A stretch of 56,707 bases of DNA, taken from Alphaproteobacteria bacterium. GTDB taxonomy: Bacteria; Myxococcota_A; UBA796; GCA-2862545. The position numbers were made by a program, and so were the translations under genes. The DNA lies in NCBI GenBank assembly GCA_020632915.1, contig JACKEP010000031.1:1-56707 (forward strand), given 5' to 3'. This document shows, piece by piece, positions 21,933 through 30,155 of this stretch. Below the pieces are notes generated by a model. It was not told the origin of the DNA, made no database searches, and was given only the letters and a program-made list of their open reading frames with translations. Each line of letters begins with the position of its first letter. The stretch's first letter is position 1.

Positions 21933-23963
21933 TCACTCCTTCCGGGGATCGCACGGCACGTCGCGCGCCGGGAGCGCCATCGCCTGGTCGGCGGCGAGCC
22001 AGCGCGCCGCGTGACGCTCTGCCCCCTCCGCCACCAGCCCGTACGGGAACCAGCGCGCGTCCGCGCCGTCGACGCGCAGCTCGGCGAGGAGCACGGGCGT
22101 GCCGTCGTCGTCGCCGAGGATCGACAGCGTGTCGGCGTCGTAGGCCGCCGCCCGGGCCGCCGCGCGGATCTCGCCCCACGCGACGAAGCCGCCGTCGTCG
22201 TCGATGCCCACGGTGACCACGTCGGGGGCCTCGCAGCGCACGAGCTCGCCGCCCACCTGCTGCACGGGGATCCACTTCGGCATCACGTCGGTGAGCGTGA
22301 TCGGGCCCTCGTCCCACGCGCGCCCCTCGGCCTGGGTGAGCGGTCGGGCCACGCCGGCGGTCCACCGGCCCTCGGTCTCGCGCACCCACGCCACCTGCTC
22401 GCTGCCGTCCCACCGCAGCGGGAGCGGGTGCCGCAGGCCCGGGCCGGTGAGGATGCGCTCCATCCGGCCCTGCTCGAGTGCGATGCGCAGCAGGCCGGGC
22501 TCCGCGCCCTGGTCGACGACGTAGACGAGCGCGCCGGCCGCGTCGAACGTGGGGTCGACGAGCGTGCGGTCGGGGTCGGGGTCGAGCACCACCGACGTGG
22601 CCCCCGTGGCCACCTCGCCCCACACCAGGCCGCCATCGGCCGCCGTCGCCGTGGCGCCGCCATCGGCGGTGTGGGCGACCGGATCGGGCGCGGGGGCCGC
22701 CGCGCGCGTGGGGCGACCCAGCGGCAGGCGTCGCGGGCTCAGGGTGACGGTGAACGGCTCCTTGCCCTTGGCGGCGTGCAGCGTGAGCAGGTCGGCCTGG
22801 GACGTCAGGTGGCTGAAGGTGTCGCCGGGACGTCCGCGGAACAGCGGCGCCACCAGCCAGCGTCCGGTGGCGCGCGGCGGGAAGCAGGCCGGCACGGTCT
22901 GCAGGTCGTCGCGGGCGTCGCCGTCCACCCAGTCGCCGTCGGGCAGGCCGCGCCCCGGCTCGAACCACGTGGTCCACACGCCGCTGGCGGCGTCCTCCTC
23001 GATGCGGGCGGCGATGCGCGGGGCGTGCTCGGGCGAGCCGGTGACGAGCTCGGTGCACCCGCGACCGCAGAAGCGCGCCGTGGCGAAGCGGGGCTCTTCG
23101 ACGCCCACCACGCCCACCACGCCACCCTCGGCCGCCCGGAACACCAGCGGGGCGTCGGGCTCGCAGTGGGCGAGGCGCACGGGCTTGCCCTCGGCGGTGA
23201 CCACCACGGGCCACAGGGTGTCCGGCAGGCGCCCTTCACGCTGCACGTCGGCGGCCGGGCGTCGGGCGTCGGTGTCGGGCAGGGCGACGAGCACGCGGTC
23301 GACGTCGCCGGCCTCGACGTAGGCGATGCGCGGCTGCTTGCCCCCCCCCCAGGCGACCGGTCGACCGGCGCCGGGTTCGGGGACGATGCGCTCCACCGGG
23401 CCGTCGGGCAGCACCACCCGGTAGATGCCGCCCAGCTCGCCGGCCTCGTCGACGTAGACCGCGCCGCCGCCCTCGGGGACGGCCGGGTGCTGCAGGTGGC
23501 GCGCGGCGACGTCGGTGACCGCGACGGATCGGCCGCCGCCGCGGGTGTCGGTGACCACCAGCGACGTGGTGCCGGCGGTCTCGTCCGTGGTGATCGACGC
23601 GCGCATCGTGCCGTCGACCGTCGAGTAGCTCTTGCTGGCGGCCTCGTCGTCGCGGGTGGTGACCTGGGCAGGCGACCACGTGCCGGGGCCGTCGAGCCGC
23701 ACGGCGCGGCGCGCGCCGCCGCCCCCGACGAGCTGGACCACCAGCTTCGACGACGCGCCCGTGCCCTGGACGCTCAGGCCCACGACGCGCTCGCCCGGGT
23801 CGGCGGCGAACCACACCTGCTGGATCCACGGCACCGACGGCGCCTCGCCGAGCGGGCGCACGAGGGTGGGTGCGGGCGGTGCGGGCGGCGCGGCAGGCCC
23901 CCCGCACGCCGCCCACCCGACGATGCAGCACCACGGAACGAGCAGGCGCGCGGGACGCAGCAC
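21933..23963 (-). CDS. Large lipoprotein with propeller-like repeats
   Basis: 676 aa. GTG 23963 is chosen because GGAGG stands 4 nt upstream and it opens a clean lipoprotein signal (LVPWCCIVGWAACGG). An upstream in-frame ATG at 23990 is less likely. The mature protein contains repeated blade-like units (RIAYVEAGDVDRVLVAL, GALVYVVDQGAEPGLLRI, QVAWVRETEGRW, GFVAWGEI) resembling TolB/WD40-type propellers. A run of ten G on the coding strand (23341-23350) encodes Gly-Gly-Gly inside the first half. No enzyme motif is seen. It probably binds a ligand or partner at the cell envelope. Confidence 0.75.
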   Translation of the reverse strand: MLRPARLLVPWCCIVGWAACGGPAAPPAPPAPTLVRPLGEAPSVPWIQQVWFAADPGERVVGLSVQGTGASSKLVVQLVGGGGARRAVRLDGPGTWSPAQVTTRDDEAASKSYSTVDGTMRASITTDETAGTTSLVVTDTRGGGRSVAVTDVAARHLQHPAVPEGGGAVYVDEAGELGGIYRVVLPDGPVERIVPEPGAGRPVAWGGGKQPRIAYVEAGDVDRVLVALPDTDARRPAADVQREGRLPDTLWPVVVTAEGKPVRLAHCEPDAPLVFRAAEGGVVGVVGVEEPRFATARFCGRGCTELVTGSPEHAPRIAARIEEDAASGVWTTWFEPGRGLPDGDWVDGDARDDLQTVPACFPPRATGRWLVAPLFRGRPGDTFSHLTSQADLLTLHAAKGKEPFTVTLSPRRLPLGRPTRAAAPAPDPVAHTADGGATATAADGGLVWGEVATGATSVVLDPDPDRTLVDPTFDAAGALVYVVDQGAEPGLLRIALEQGRMERILTGPGLRHPLPLRWDGSEQVAWVRETEGRWTAGVARPLTQAEGRAWDEGPITLTDVMPKWIPVQQVGGELVRCEAPDVVTVGIDDDGGFVAWGEIRAAARAAAYDADTLSILGDDDGTPVLLAELRVDGADARWFPYGLVAEGAERHAARWLAADQAMALPARDVPCDPRKE

Positions 23964-24128
23964 GGAGCCTCCAGGTCGTGGGGGGAGCATACCCCGACGA
24001 TCCCTGTCGCGACGGATCCGTGCCCGCCACCTGCCGGGAACCGGTCGCGGGGGTGCGCGCGATCCCGGGCGTGCTACGTCCCATCCCATCCGGTGCGTCG
24101 CGGGAGGCGTCGCCGGGGTGGAGGACGC

Positions 24129-26051
24129 GTGGCAGGGCCCGACCGCGACACGGCACGCACCGCCGGGCAGACGATCGTCGCGCCCGTGCAGCGGGAGGCC
24201 GGCGCCACGATCGTCGCCCCCGAGCGCGCCGACGGCGCCACGATCGTCGCCCCCGACGTCCCGCGTGCAGGCGGCGCCACGATCGTCGCCCCCGCCGACG
24301 ACGACGCGGTCGCGATGATCGCCAGCACACCCCGCCGCCCGGCCAAGCTGTTCTCCGGCGCCCGCCTCGGCCGGTGGATCCTCGACCGCATCCTGGGCGA
24401 CGGCGCCACCGCCACGGTGTGGGCGGCCCACCACGAGCAGCTCGGCGCGCCGGTGGCGATCAAGGTCTTCCACCGCAAGGACCTGCCGTTCGGCAACGTG
24501 CTCGGCGAGGCGCGGGCGGCCGCCGGCATCCCCAGCCGCAACGCGATCTGGGTCTACGACGTCGACACCCTCGACGGGCACCACGCCATCGTCATGGAGC
24601 TGTGCGCCGACGACAACCGGGTGGCCCAGTCCCTGCGCGACGAGCTCGTCGAGGATCCGCGGCGTGCCGCCCGCCTCGTGGCCGAGGCCGCCCGCGGCGT
24701 GGCCGCCGCCCACGCCCTCGACGTGTTCCACAAGGACATCAAGCCGGCCAACATCCTGGTCAACCCCAACGACGACCGGGCCCAGATCACCGACTTCGGC
24801 CTGGCCAACCCGCTGCTGTGGGTGGGCGTGCCCCGCACGTCGCGCGACCAGAGCGCCCAGACCACGGTCTGCGTCGACCACCTGATCACGGCCCCGGCCG
24901 ACGCCGCCGACCCGCTCGCCCCGATCCGCGGCTCGCTGCGCCTGGGCACGCCCGAGTTCATGGCGCCCGAGCAGGCGGTCGGCTTGCGCCGCGACCTCGA
25001 CCCCAAGGAGCCGCTCGATCGTCGTCACCTCGTCGCCATCGACGTGTACGGCCTGGGCGCCACGCTCTACCACGTGCTCGCCCACCACCCGCCGTTCCCC
25101 CACTCCGACCTGCAGGACGTGGTGGAGGCGGTGCCGATCATGGACCAGGTCGCCGCGGTGCCGCCGCTGCCGCTGTCTCGCCAGGCGCCCACGGCCCCCC
25201 GTCGCCTGGTCCGCATCGTCGACAAGGCGATGGCCCGCAACCCGCGCGATCGCTACGCCAGCGCCGCCGACCTCGCCGCCGACCTCGAGGCCTGGCTCGC
25301 CGACCGCCCCACCTCGGTCGACACCAACCCGCTCACGCGCCTGGGCGTCCACCTGCACCGCGAGCGCGCCGCCGTGAGCCTGCTCGCCGCGCTGGCGCTG
25401 GTCACCGTGGGATCGTCGTGGGTGGTGGCCCAGAACGCGCAGCGCATCGCCGACCAGAGCGCCCGCCTGGCGCAGGGGCAGGAGGAGCTCACCGCGCTGG
25501 AGGCCGCCCACGGTGCCGTGAAGGCCGACCTCGCCGCCACGTCCGCCACCCTGGCCACCACCCGCACCGAGCTCGCGCAGAAGGACGACCTGCTCGACGC
25601 CACGGGCAAGGAGCTCGCCCAGTCCGAGGCGAAGCTGGTCACCACGTCCCAGCGCCTGTCGTCCACGGCCGACCAGCTCACTGCCTCCCAGTCCGCCCTC
25701 GACGCCGCCACGGCCCGCATCGCGGCCCTCGAGCAGGCCGCCACCGCGCTGCAGGCCCGCCTCGACGCGGTGCAGGCCGACCTGACCACCACCAGCGAGG
25801 CCCTCGACCGCGACCGCACCCGCCTGGCCGACGCCACCCAGCGCGCCGACGGCCTCGCCGCCCGTGTGGCCGCGCAGGACGACGAGATCAGCAAGGGCAA
25901 GGCCGCGTACGCCCGGCTCCAGGACGCGGCGGCGGCCGCGAAGGCGGAGCTGGAGGAGGAGAAGGTGCAGGTGCGCAGGCTGCGGTCGGAGAACGCCCAG
26001 CTGCGGCAGCTGTTGGCGAACTCGGTGCCAGCGGAGGGCGGCGGCGAGTAG
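24129..26051 (+). CDS. Ser/Thr protein kinase with TIVAP repeats and coiled-coil tail
   Basis: 640 aa from a GTG with GGAGG upstream. Residues 14-55 hold four TIVAP motifs (Thr15, 27, 38, 51). The kinase domain follows: a poorly conserved P-loop (LGDGATATVWAA), Lys in VAIKVF, catalytic loop HKDIKPANIL, DFGLANP and GTPEFMAPEQA. About 55 residues separate DFG from APE, so the activation loop is enlarged. A transmembrane helix lies near 420-440 (VSLLAALALVTVGSS), then about 190 residues of Ala/Glu/Gln-rich coiled coil that should lie outside the cytoplasm. The coiled coil may sense the envelope and the TIVAP threonines may be phosphorylated; both are inference. The 3' end forms the left copy of a 33-bp direct repeat. 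Confidence 0.9.
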   Translation: MAGPDRDTARTAGQTIVAPVQREAGATIVAPERADGATIVAPDVPRAGGATIVAPADDDAVAMIASTPRRPAKLFSGARLGRWILDRILGDGATATVWAAHHEQLGAPVAIKVFHRKDLPFGNVLGEARAAAGIPSRNAIWVYDVDTLDGHHAIVMELCADDNRVAQSLRDELVEDPRRAARLVAEAARGVAAAHALDVFHKDIKPANILVNPNDDRAQITDFGLANPLLWVGVPRTSRDQSAQTTVCVDHLITAPADAADPLAPIRGSLRLGTPEFMAPEQAVGLRRDLDPKEPLDRRHLVAIDVYGLGATLYHVLAHHPPFPHSDLQDVVEAVPIMDQVAAVPPLPLSRQAPTAPRRLVRIVDKAMARNPRDRYASAADLAADLEAWLADRPTSVDTNPLTRLGVHLHRERAAVSLLAALALVTVGSSWVVAQNAQRIADQSARLAQGQEELTALEAAHGAVKADLAATSATLATTRTELAQKDDLLDATGKELAQSEAKLVTTSQRLSSTADQLTASQSALDAATARIAALEQAATALQARLDAVQADLTTTSEALDRDRTRLADATQRADGLAARVAAQDDEISKGKAAYARLQDAAAAAKAELEEEKVQVRRLRSENAQLRQLLANSVPAEGGGE

Positions 26052-26068
26052 CGTGGGACGCGCGAGCG
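26036..26068 (+). repeat. 33-bp direct repeat, left copy (kinase 3' end)
   Basis: The sequence starts GGGCGGCGGCGAGTAGCG and overlaps the last codons and stop of the kinase gene. It matches 28127-28159 at 31 of 33 positions. Together the copies bracket the AbiE-like pair, as expected for an inserted cassette that duplicated its target or carried an attachment site. Confidence 0.8.
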
Positions 26069-26118
26069 CTGGCCAGGGCGAATTCCCACCGTGTAGCTGC
26101 GCTACCGTGACCCGCTCG

Positions 26119-26955
26119 CTACGCCGGTCGCCTTCCACCGAGCGCCGACGAGAGGTCCGCTGCGAGCAGATCGCACGCCACGCTCACCTCCGCCGCGTCC
26201 AGGACCCCGGCCACAGCCCGGGCAGCCATCTCGGCTCCTTTGCCGCCCCGTTCGAACAGCTCGGCGAGCAAGACCATCCCACGCGCTCCGGCGTCGGCGC
26301 TTCGCGCGTCGGCCCTCAGCCGCCGCATGCGCGCGGCGAGCTCGCTGGTAGGCACACCCCGGAGCAGGCGGAACACGTCGAGCGCGTCCTTGTCGTTGGC
26401 CCGCGCGGTGCCCTTGCGCTCGTCGAGCTTGTGGAGCTTGGCCACCAGCAGACCGGCCGGACCCGCGACCTTGACCTTCAACGCCCGCGCGTCGTTCGGG
26501 TCCAGCGCACGCAAGGTGAGCAGGTCCTGGTCCACGAGCACGCCCTCGAGGCCACGGACAATCCGGGCGGCAGTCGGCTCGTGCCCCGGCAGACGCGCCG
26601 CGCGGCGACCCCTTCCGGGGCTGACCACCTCGGGCACCAACAGGTCGACCTGAACCTGCACGTCCGGCTTCGACGGCGTGTCCCGGCGTGTGACCCACAC
26701 GCCCACGGCGTCCCGGCCCCCGGCGGTGAAGGCGGCACCTCGGAGTGCATCCTCCAAGGGAGGGATCTCGGCGAGGAGGTCCGGGTCGAGCGCCAGATCA
26801 CCGTCGGTGGTGTAGGGCGCGACCACCAGGTCGGCCTCGCCGGCGCGGAGGTAGATCGCCTGCGCGCCGACGACGACAATCGCATCCCGGTGCGTCCCGA
26901 GCGCCTCCAGCGCGTCGAGCAGCACACAGCGCGCCACGACGTACAGCTCATCCAC
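26119..26955 (-). CDS. AbiEii-like nucleotidyltransferase (type IV toxin)
   Basis: 278 aa. The N-terminal fold matches the AbiEii/MNT nucleotidyltransferase group: VVVGAQAIYLRAG for the glycine segment and TTDGDLAL for the metal-binding Asp pair (Asp51, Asp53). A basic helical part follows with AKLHKLDERKGTARANDKDALD, the conserved Lys-rich stretch seen in AbiEii proteins. Family members act as toxins that block growth, some by adding nucleotides to tRNA. The start overlaps the upstream regulator gene by 8 bp, the usual antitoxin-then-toxin order. Between the gene's end and the left repeat lies a short unassigned stretch with a GTAGC-TGC-GCTAC hairpin near 26092-26104. Confidence 0.82.
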   Translation of the reverse strand: MDELYVVARCVLLDALEALGTHRDAIVVVGAQAIYLRAGEADLVVAPYTTDGDLALDPDLLAEIPPLEDALRGAAFTAGGRDAVGVWVTRRDTPSKPDVQVQVDLLVPEVVSPGRGRRAARLPGHEPTAARIVRGLEGVLVDQDLLTLRALDPNDARALKVKVAGPAGLLVAKLHKLDERKGTARANDKDALDVFRLLRGVPTSELAARMRRLRADARSADAGARGMVLLAELFERGGKGAEMAARAVAGVLDAAEVSVACDLLAADLSSALGGRRPA

Positions 26956-27964
26956 GCCACACCTCGCCGTGGTCGCCCATCCACGTCAACAGGGCCCCCG
27001 CCTCGGCCGGCCCTCGGCCGGGTCCCGAGAGGAGATCGGCGACCACCTGAGGCAGGGCCGCGAACCGCACGCCCTCGTCGGTCCACGCATCCTCGAACGG
27101 GTAGTCATCGTCGGGCACGAGGAGCAGCACGTTGGCACCCGCGTCCGCGGGGCGCAGGTCGACGGTGGGCGCGAAGCCGTCGGGGTCGTCCACGTAGACG
27201 CTGACAACGCGGGGCGCGGCCACCGGCGCGGTACGGGAGGCGGCCAGACTCCCCGTGACCGCGTACCGGACACCCGTCTCGCGCAGCTTCCCTTGGAGGT
27301 CGGTCAGCCCGCGTGGCGCGATCCAGGTCGTCGTCGTCGCGCGAGCCTCGAGCGGGGCATCCTCGGCCCATCGCTCCAGGAGTCGCCGGAGATCGACGTC
27401 GGCCACCCGACCCGCCTCCGTTCGACGGACGGCAGCCTGTTCGTCGAGCATGCCCAAGAGCTTGGAGACATACCCTGGCGTGGTCTTGGCCGCGGCCGCG
27501 AGCTCACGCACACCCAAGGGCGGTCGACCGGCACACAGCGCGCGAACGACGCGCGCCGCCTTGGCGCCTCGCAGTGTCACCCGTGAAGCCTCGGGCCACG
27601 GATCGCGCTGCGCGCCCACCGCTTCGAGGAACAGCCCCGGCTCCGAGAGGACCAGCCGCAGGTTGCCCGTGAGATCGACCAGGTGGAGGCCCTCGCCTTC
27701 GAGGAGCTCGCGGGTCGACCGGGAGATCCACGGCGCGATCGCAAGCGTCGGGCGACCGTTCGAGCGCGCCTTCGCCTGGGCGGCCATGTCCATTGCCCGA
27801 CGAGGGTCCAGCCGCTGCCTCACCTCGGTGACCAGCGTGCCCTCGCGTCCGTCGGGCGCACCGATACGGACGACGGCGTCGAGGGCGCCGGTCGACTCGG
27901 GAGCCCCGCCGGGGGCGAGGTTCGCCGTCCAGCCCTCGGGCAGCCGCTGTCGAAGGGCGTCCAC
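26948..27964 (-). CDS. AbiEi-like winged-helix antitoxin/regulator
   Basis: 338 aa if it starts at GTG 27964. The frame stays open to an ATG at 28069, but that ATG lies between the operators and upstream of the predicted transcription start, so it is unlikely; the true start is uncertain. The first 130 residues (DAVVRIGAPDG, TLVTEVRQRLDPRRAMD, TLAIAPWISRSTRELLEGEG, VDLTGNLRL) resemble the restriction-like N-terminal domain of HTH proteins in this group. A winged helix follows (GVRELAAAAKTTPGYVSKLLGMLDEQAAVRR). The C-terminal half may contact the toxin. It is the first gene of the pair and probably represses its own promoter through the mirrored sites at 27982-28111. Confidence 0.72.
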   Translation of the reverse strand: MDALRQRLPEGWTANLAPGGAPESTGALDAVVRIGAPDGREGTLVTEVRQRLDPRRAMDMAAQAKARSNGRPTLAIAPWISRSTRELLEGEGLHLVDLTGNLRLVLSEPGLFLEAVGAQRDPWPEASRVTLRGAKAARVVRALCAGRPPLGVRELAAAAKTTPGYVSKLLGMLDEQAAVRRTEAGRVADVDLRRLLERWAEDAPLEARATTTTWIAPRGLTDLQGKLRETGVRYAVTGSLAASRTAPVAAPRVVSVYVDDPDGFAPTVDLRPADAGANVLLLVPDDDYPFEDAWTDEGVRFAALPQVVADLLSGPGRGPAEAGALLTWMGDHGEVWRG

Positions 27965-27981
27965 GGCCTTGTTCAGAATGG

Positions 27982-28111
27982 TGTTCTCTGAAAGTACGAC
28001 GTTTCCCGCTCCCGGAAACACGGTAGTCGCAGGGAACACGCAGGTCAAGCGACGCGTACTCCCGACCATCGGTGTTTCCTGTCTCCGGAAACATGTCTAC
28101 TTTGGAGAACA
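27982..28111. promoter_or_regulatory. Mirrored 39-bp operator arms around the toxin-antitoxin promoter
   Basis: The left arm (27982-28020) and the reverse complement of the right arm (28073-28111) share TGTTCTC, AAAGTA and a palindrome GTTTCC-N7/8-GGAAACA in the same order. Between and overlapping them, on the minus strand, is a promoter: -35 TTGACC (28048-28043), a 17-bp spacer and -10 TACCGT (28025-28020). The left arm covers the transcription start, which fits autorepression. The paired layout could bind two regulator dimers and loop the DNA. Confidence 0.72.
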
Positions 28112-28126
28112 GTGGCGCCGACGCGT

Positions 28127-28159
28127 GGGCGGCGGCGAGTAGCGCGGGACGCGGGAGCG
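28127..28159 (+). repeat. 33-bp direct repeat, right copy
   Basis: It matches 26036-26068 at 31 of 33 positions, including the kinase stop codon TAG, although no kinase precedes it here. This is the right border of the presumed toxin-antitoxin cassette. Confidence 0.8.
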
Positions 28160-28190
28160 GTCGCCCGCCTCCCAATGCCCCGTCCCTCGC

Positions 28191-28919
28191 CTACAACGCC
28201 AACAACCCCGTCACCCGATCCTCGTCCCGCTCGGTGTCGCTGAGCGTCCCGCTCCGGTCCGGGTCCCGGTACATCGCCGCCCCCACCACCAGCGCCGCCT
28301 GGAGGGGCCCGACGTCGGCGTCGTCCTCCGCCAGCGTGAACACCTCCCCCGCGAGCAGCCGGTCGCTCACCGACGACAACCAGAGCGCCGTGCCGAGCTC
28401 CACCACCAACGGCGTCACCGTCACCGTCGCCGTGCCGTTCGAGCCGTCCAGCGACTCGAGCTGCGCGAAGGTGACGTCGAACGGCGTGCCCACGTCGGGG
28501 AGCGTGGTGGTGAAGGTGACGGCGCCGCCCGTCGACGGCAGGGTCGCGGTGACCGTGAGCGGGCCGTCCACGACGACGTCGAGCTGACACCACGGGCCGA
28601 CCGGGATGCGCGGGCGGGCGCGCGCGACCAGGTCCACCGGATCGGTGAACCCCACGGACTGGGGGTAGGGCGTCGCCACGCCCGGGAAGGTCTCGACGTC
28701 CTCCGGCACGCCGGGCCAGTCCAGACGCTCGTCGGGCACCGGGCACGGCCGCAGGCGGAACACGCGCAGGTCGAACGTGGCGTCGGAGAACGACACCACC
28801 TCCTCGCCGAGCGTGACCGGGCGCAGGCGCACCGCGAACGAGACCGTGTCCGGCGACGCCGGACGGCACCCGAGCCCCAGCAGCAACATCGGCCCGACGG
28901 ACCGCACCCACGAGGTCAT
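28191..28919 (-). CDS. Lipoprotein of the cysH operon, unknown function
   Basis: 242 aa, with CAGGAG before the ATG. The signal has lipobox MLLLGLGCRP. The mature part has alternating strands (VSFAVRLRPVTLGEEVVSF, FTTTLPDVGTPFDVTF, TATVTVTPLVVELG) typical of beta-sandwich surface domains, and near the C-terminus an EF-hand-like DPDRSGTLSDTERDED that could bind calcium. It is the third gene of the cysH-SET unit, 41 bp after the SET gene. A link to sulfur metabolism is not evident. Confidence 0.7.
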   Translation of the reverse strand: MTSWVRSVGPMLLLGLGCRPASPDTVSFAVRLRPVTLGEEVVSFSDATFDLRVFRLRPCPVPDERLDWPGVPEDVETFPGVATPYPQSVGFTDPVDLVARARPRIPVGPWCQLDVVVDGPLTVTATLPSTGGAVTFTTTLPDVGTPFDVTFAQLESLDGSNGTATVTVTPLVVELGTALWLSSVSDRLLAGEVFTLAEDDADVGPLQAALVVGAAMYRDPDRSGTLSDTERDEDRVTGLLAL

Positions 28920-28960
28920 GGCGCTCCTGTATGCCGTCGATCGCGGCGTGGCCTCGGGCG

Positions 28961-29392
28961 TCAGCCGACCCAGCGCGCCCAGCCACCCGGCACCCTGCGC
29001 ACGTAGCCGTCCACGCGCCCCTGGCAGCACGACGCCCCGCACGCGCAGTCGAAGCTCCAGCGCGGGTCCCACGGTCCCGGGTCCTCGCCGGCGTCGACGA
29101 CGTTGTAGGCGATGGTGAGCTCCTCCCCGGCCGCGACGTCGCGCAGCGTGCGCACGGTGTCGTCGTCGTCGATGGCACAGGTCGGATCGCAGCCGTGGTT
29201 GATCAGCCGCGCGGGCGCGCCGGGCACCATCCAGCGGTCCGGGCCCACGAGCAGCACGTGCCGCACCTCGTCCTCCGGCACCTGCGCCCACGGCACGACC
29301 GAGCCCTCGAAACGCGTCACCGCCGCGCCGGCCGGCAGCGCACGCGCCGCGACCACGCCCTGCCCCCACGGATGCTGCACCACGCGGATCAC
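28961..29392 (-). CDS. Small SET-domain protein (lysine methyltransferase-like)
   Basis: 143 aa from a GTG with GGAGG 4 nt upstream. SET motifs are all recognisable: GQGVVAARALPAGAAVTRFEG at the start, LINHGCDPTCAIDD in place of NHxCxPN, GEELTIAYN for the pseudoknot GEELxxDY, and a post-SET zinc-like FDCACGASCCQG. The family transfers methyl groups from SAM to protein lysines. It is almost only a catalytic core, without targeting domains. It sits 22 bp after cysH and shares its leader; the target protein is unknown. Confidence 0.85.
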   Translation of the reverse strand: MIRVVQHPWGQGVVAARALPAGAAVTRFEGSVVPWAQVPEDEVRHVLLVGPDRWMVPGAPARLINHGCDPTCAIDDDDTVRTLRDVAAGEELTIAYNVVDAGEDPGPWDPRWSFDCACGASCCQGRVDGYVRRVPGGWARWVG

Positions 29393-29414
29393 CGATCCTC
29401 CACGGGTCCCGTCC

Positions 29415-30155
29415 CTACTCCCGGTCCCGCGGGTCGGAAAGGGGGGACGGGCCGGTGCGGACAGCGTCGCCGGCGCTGTGCAGGCCGCACTCGGTCTTGG
29501 ACCGCCCGGCCCACCGACCGGCGCGCTCGTCGGCCACGCCCGGCGCCACCCGCCGCGTGCAGGGCCAGCACCCCACCGAGGGGTACCCGTCGTCGAGCAG
29601 CGGGTTGTAGGGCACGTCGTGGGTCACCAGGTACGTCCACACGTCGGCGCGGGTCCAGTGGGCCAGCGGGCACACCTTCGTGCGCCGCTGCGCCGGGTCC
29701 CACGCCACCGTCTCCACGTCGGCGCGCGTCGGTCCCTGGTCGCGCCGCAGGCCGGTGATCCACGCGTCGTAGGGCGCCAGCGCCCGCGTGAGCGGGTCGA
29801 TCTTGCGCAGGGCGCAGCAGCGATCGGGGTCCCTTACCCACAGCGCCGGCCCCTCCTCGCGCGCCTGGGCGTCGACCGAGCGGGCCGGTCGCACCGCGCG
29901 GATGGCGACGCCGTAGCGGTCCTGCAAGCGGTCGCGCAGGGCGAGCGTCTCCGGGAACAGCAGGCCGGTGTCGAGCATCAGCGTGTCCACGGGGAGCGCG
30001 AGCCGGTGGAGCATGTCGAGCACCACCAGCGTCTGGGGACCGAGCGAGGTGACCAGGACGAGGTGACCCCCGAACAGGTCCCACGTCGACAGCAGCACGT
30101 CGTGGGGATCGACCAGCCGGGCGAGGTGACGCGCGGCGCGCGGGGTGACGTTCAT
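29415..30155 (-). CDS. cysH: Assimilatory APS reductase-type CysH
   Basis: 246 aa. ATG 30155 has GGAGG 5 nt upstream. LVLVTSLGPQTLVVLDML is the PP-loop region; MLDTGLLFPETLALRDRL, ITGLRRDQGPTRAD and KVCPLAHWTRADVWTYL follow the CysH order. Cys pairs in DRCCALRKI and GCWPCTRRV are the four iron-sulfur ligands that mark the APS-reducing branch, and the C-terminal KTECGLH supplies the catalytic Cys. The enzyme reduces APS to sulfite in cytoplasmic cysteine synthesis. It is the first gene of an operon with the SET protein and a lipoprotein, behind a Cys-rich leader ORF that predicts cysteine-sensitive control. Confidence 0.93.
   Translation of the reverse strand: MNVTPRAARHLARLVDPHDVLLSTWDLFGGHLVLVTSLGPQTLVVLDMLHRLALPVDTLMLDTGLLFPETLALRDRLQDRYGVAIRAVRPARSVDAQAREEGPALWVRDPDRCCALRKIDPLTRALAPYDAWITGLRRDQGPTRADVETVAWDPAQRRTKVCPLAHWTRADVWTYLVTHDVPYNPLLDDGYPSVGCWPCTRRVAPGVADERAGRWAGRSKTECGLHSAGDAVRTGPSPLSDPRDRE

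Noticed and set aside
22011..24128. Upstream extension of the kinase frame
   Set aside because: It lies opposite the lipoprotein gene; GTG 24129 has a good ribosome binding site.
23991..26138. N-terminal extension of the large minus-strand lipoprotein frame
   Set aside because: It lies opposite the kinase gene, and the lipoprotein signal with GGAGG starts at 23963.
28022..28069. ATG 28069 as start of the antitoxin
   Set aside because: It lies between the operator arms and upstream of the predicted transcription start; the first codons would be encoded by operator sequence.
28072..28587. Plus-strand frame starting in the right operator arm
   Set aside because: It runs opposite the lipoprotein gene at 28191 and crosses the direct repeat; Ser/Thr-rich shadow composition.
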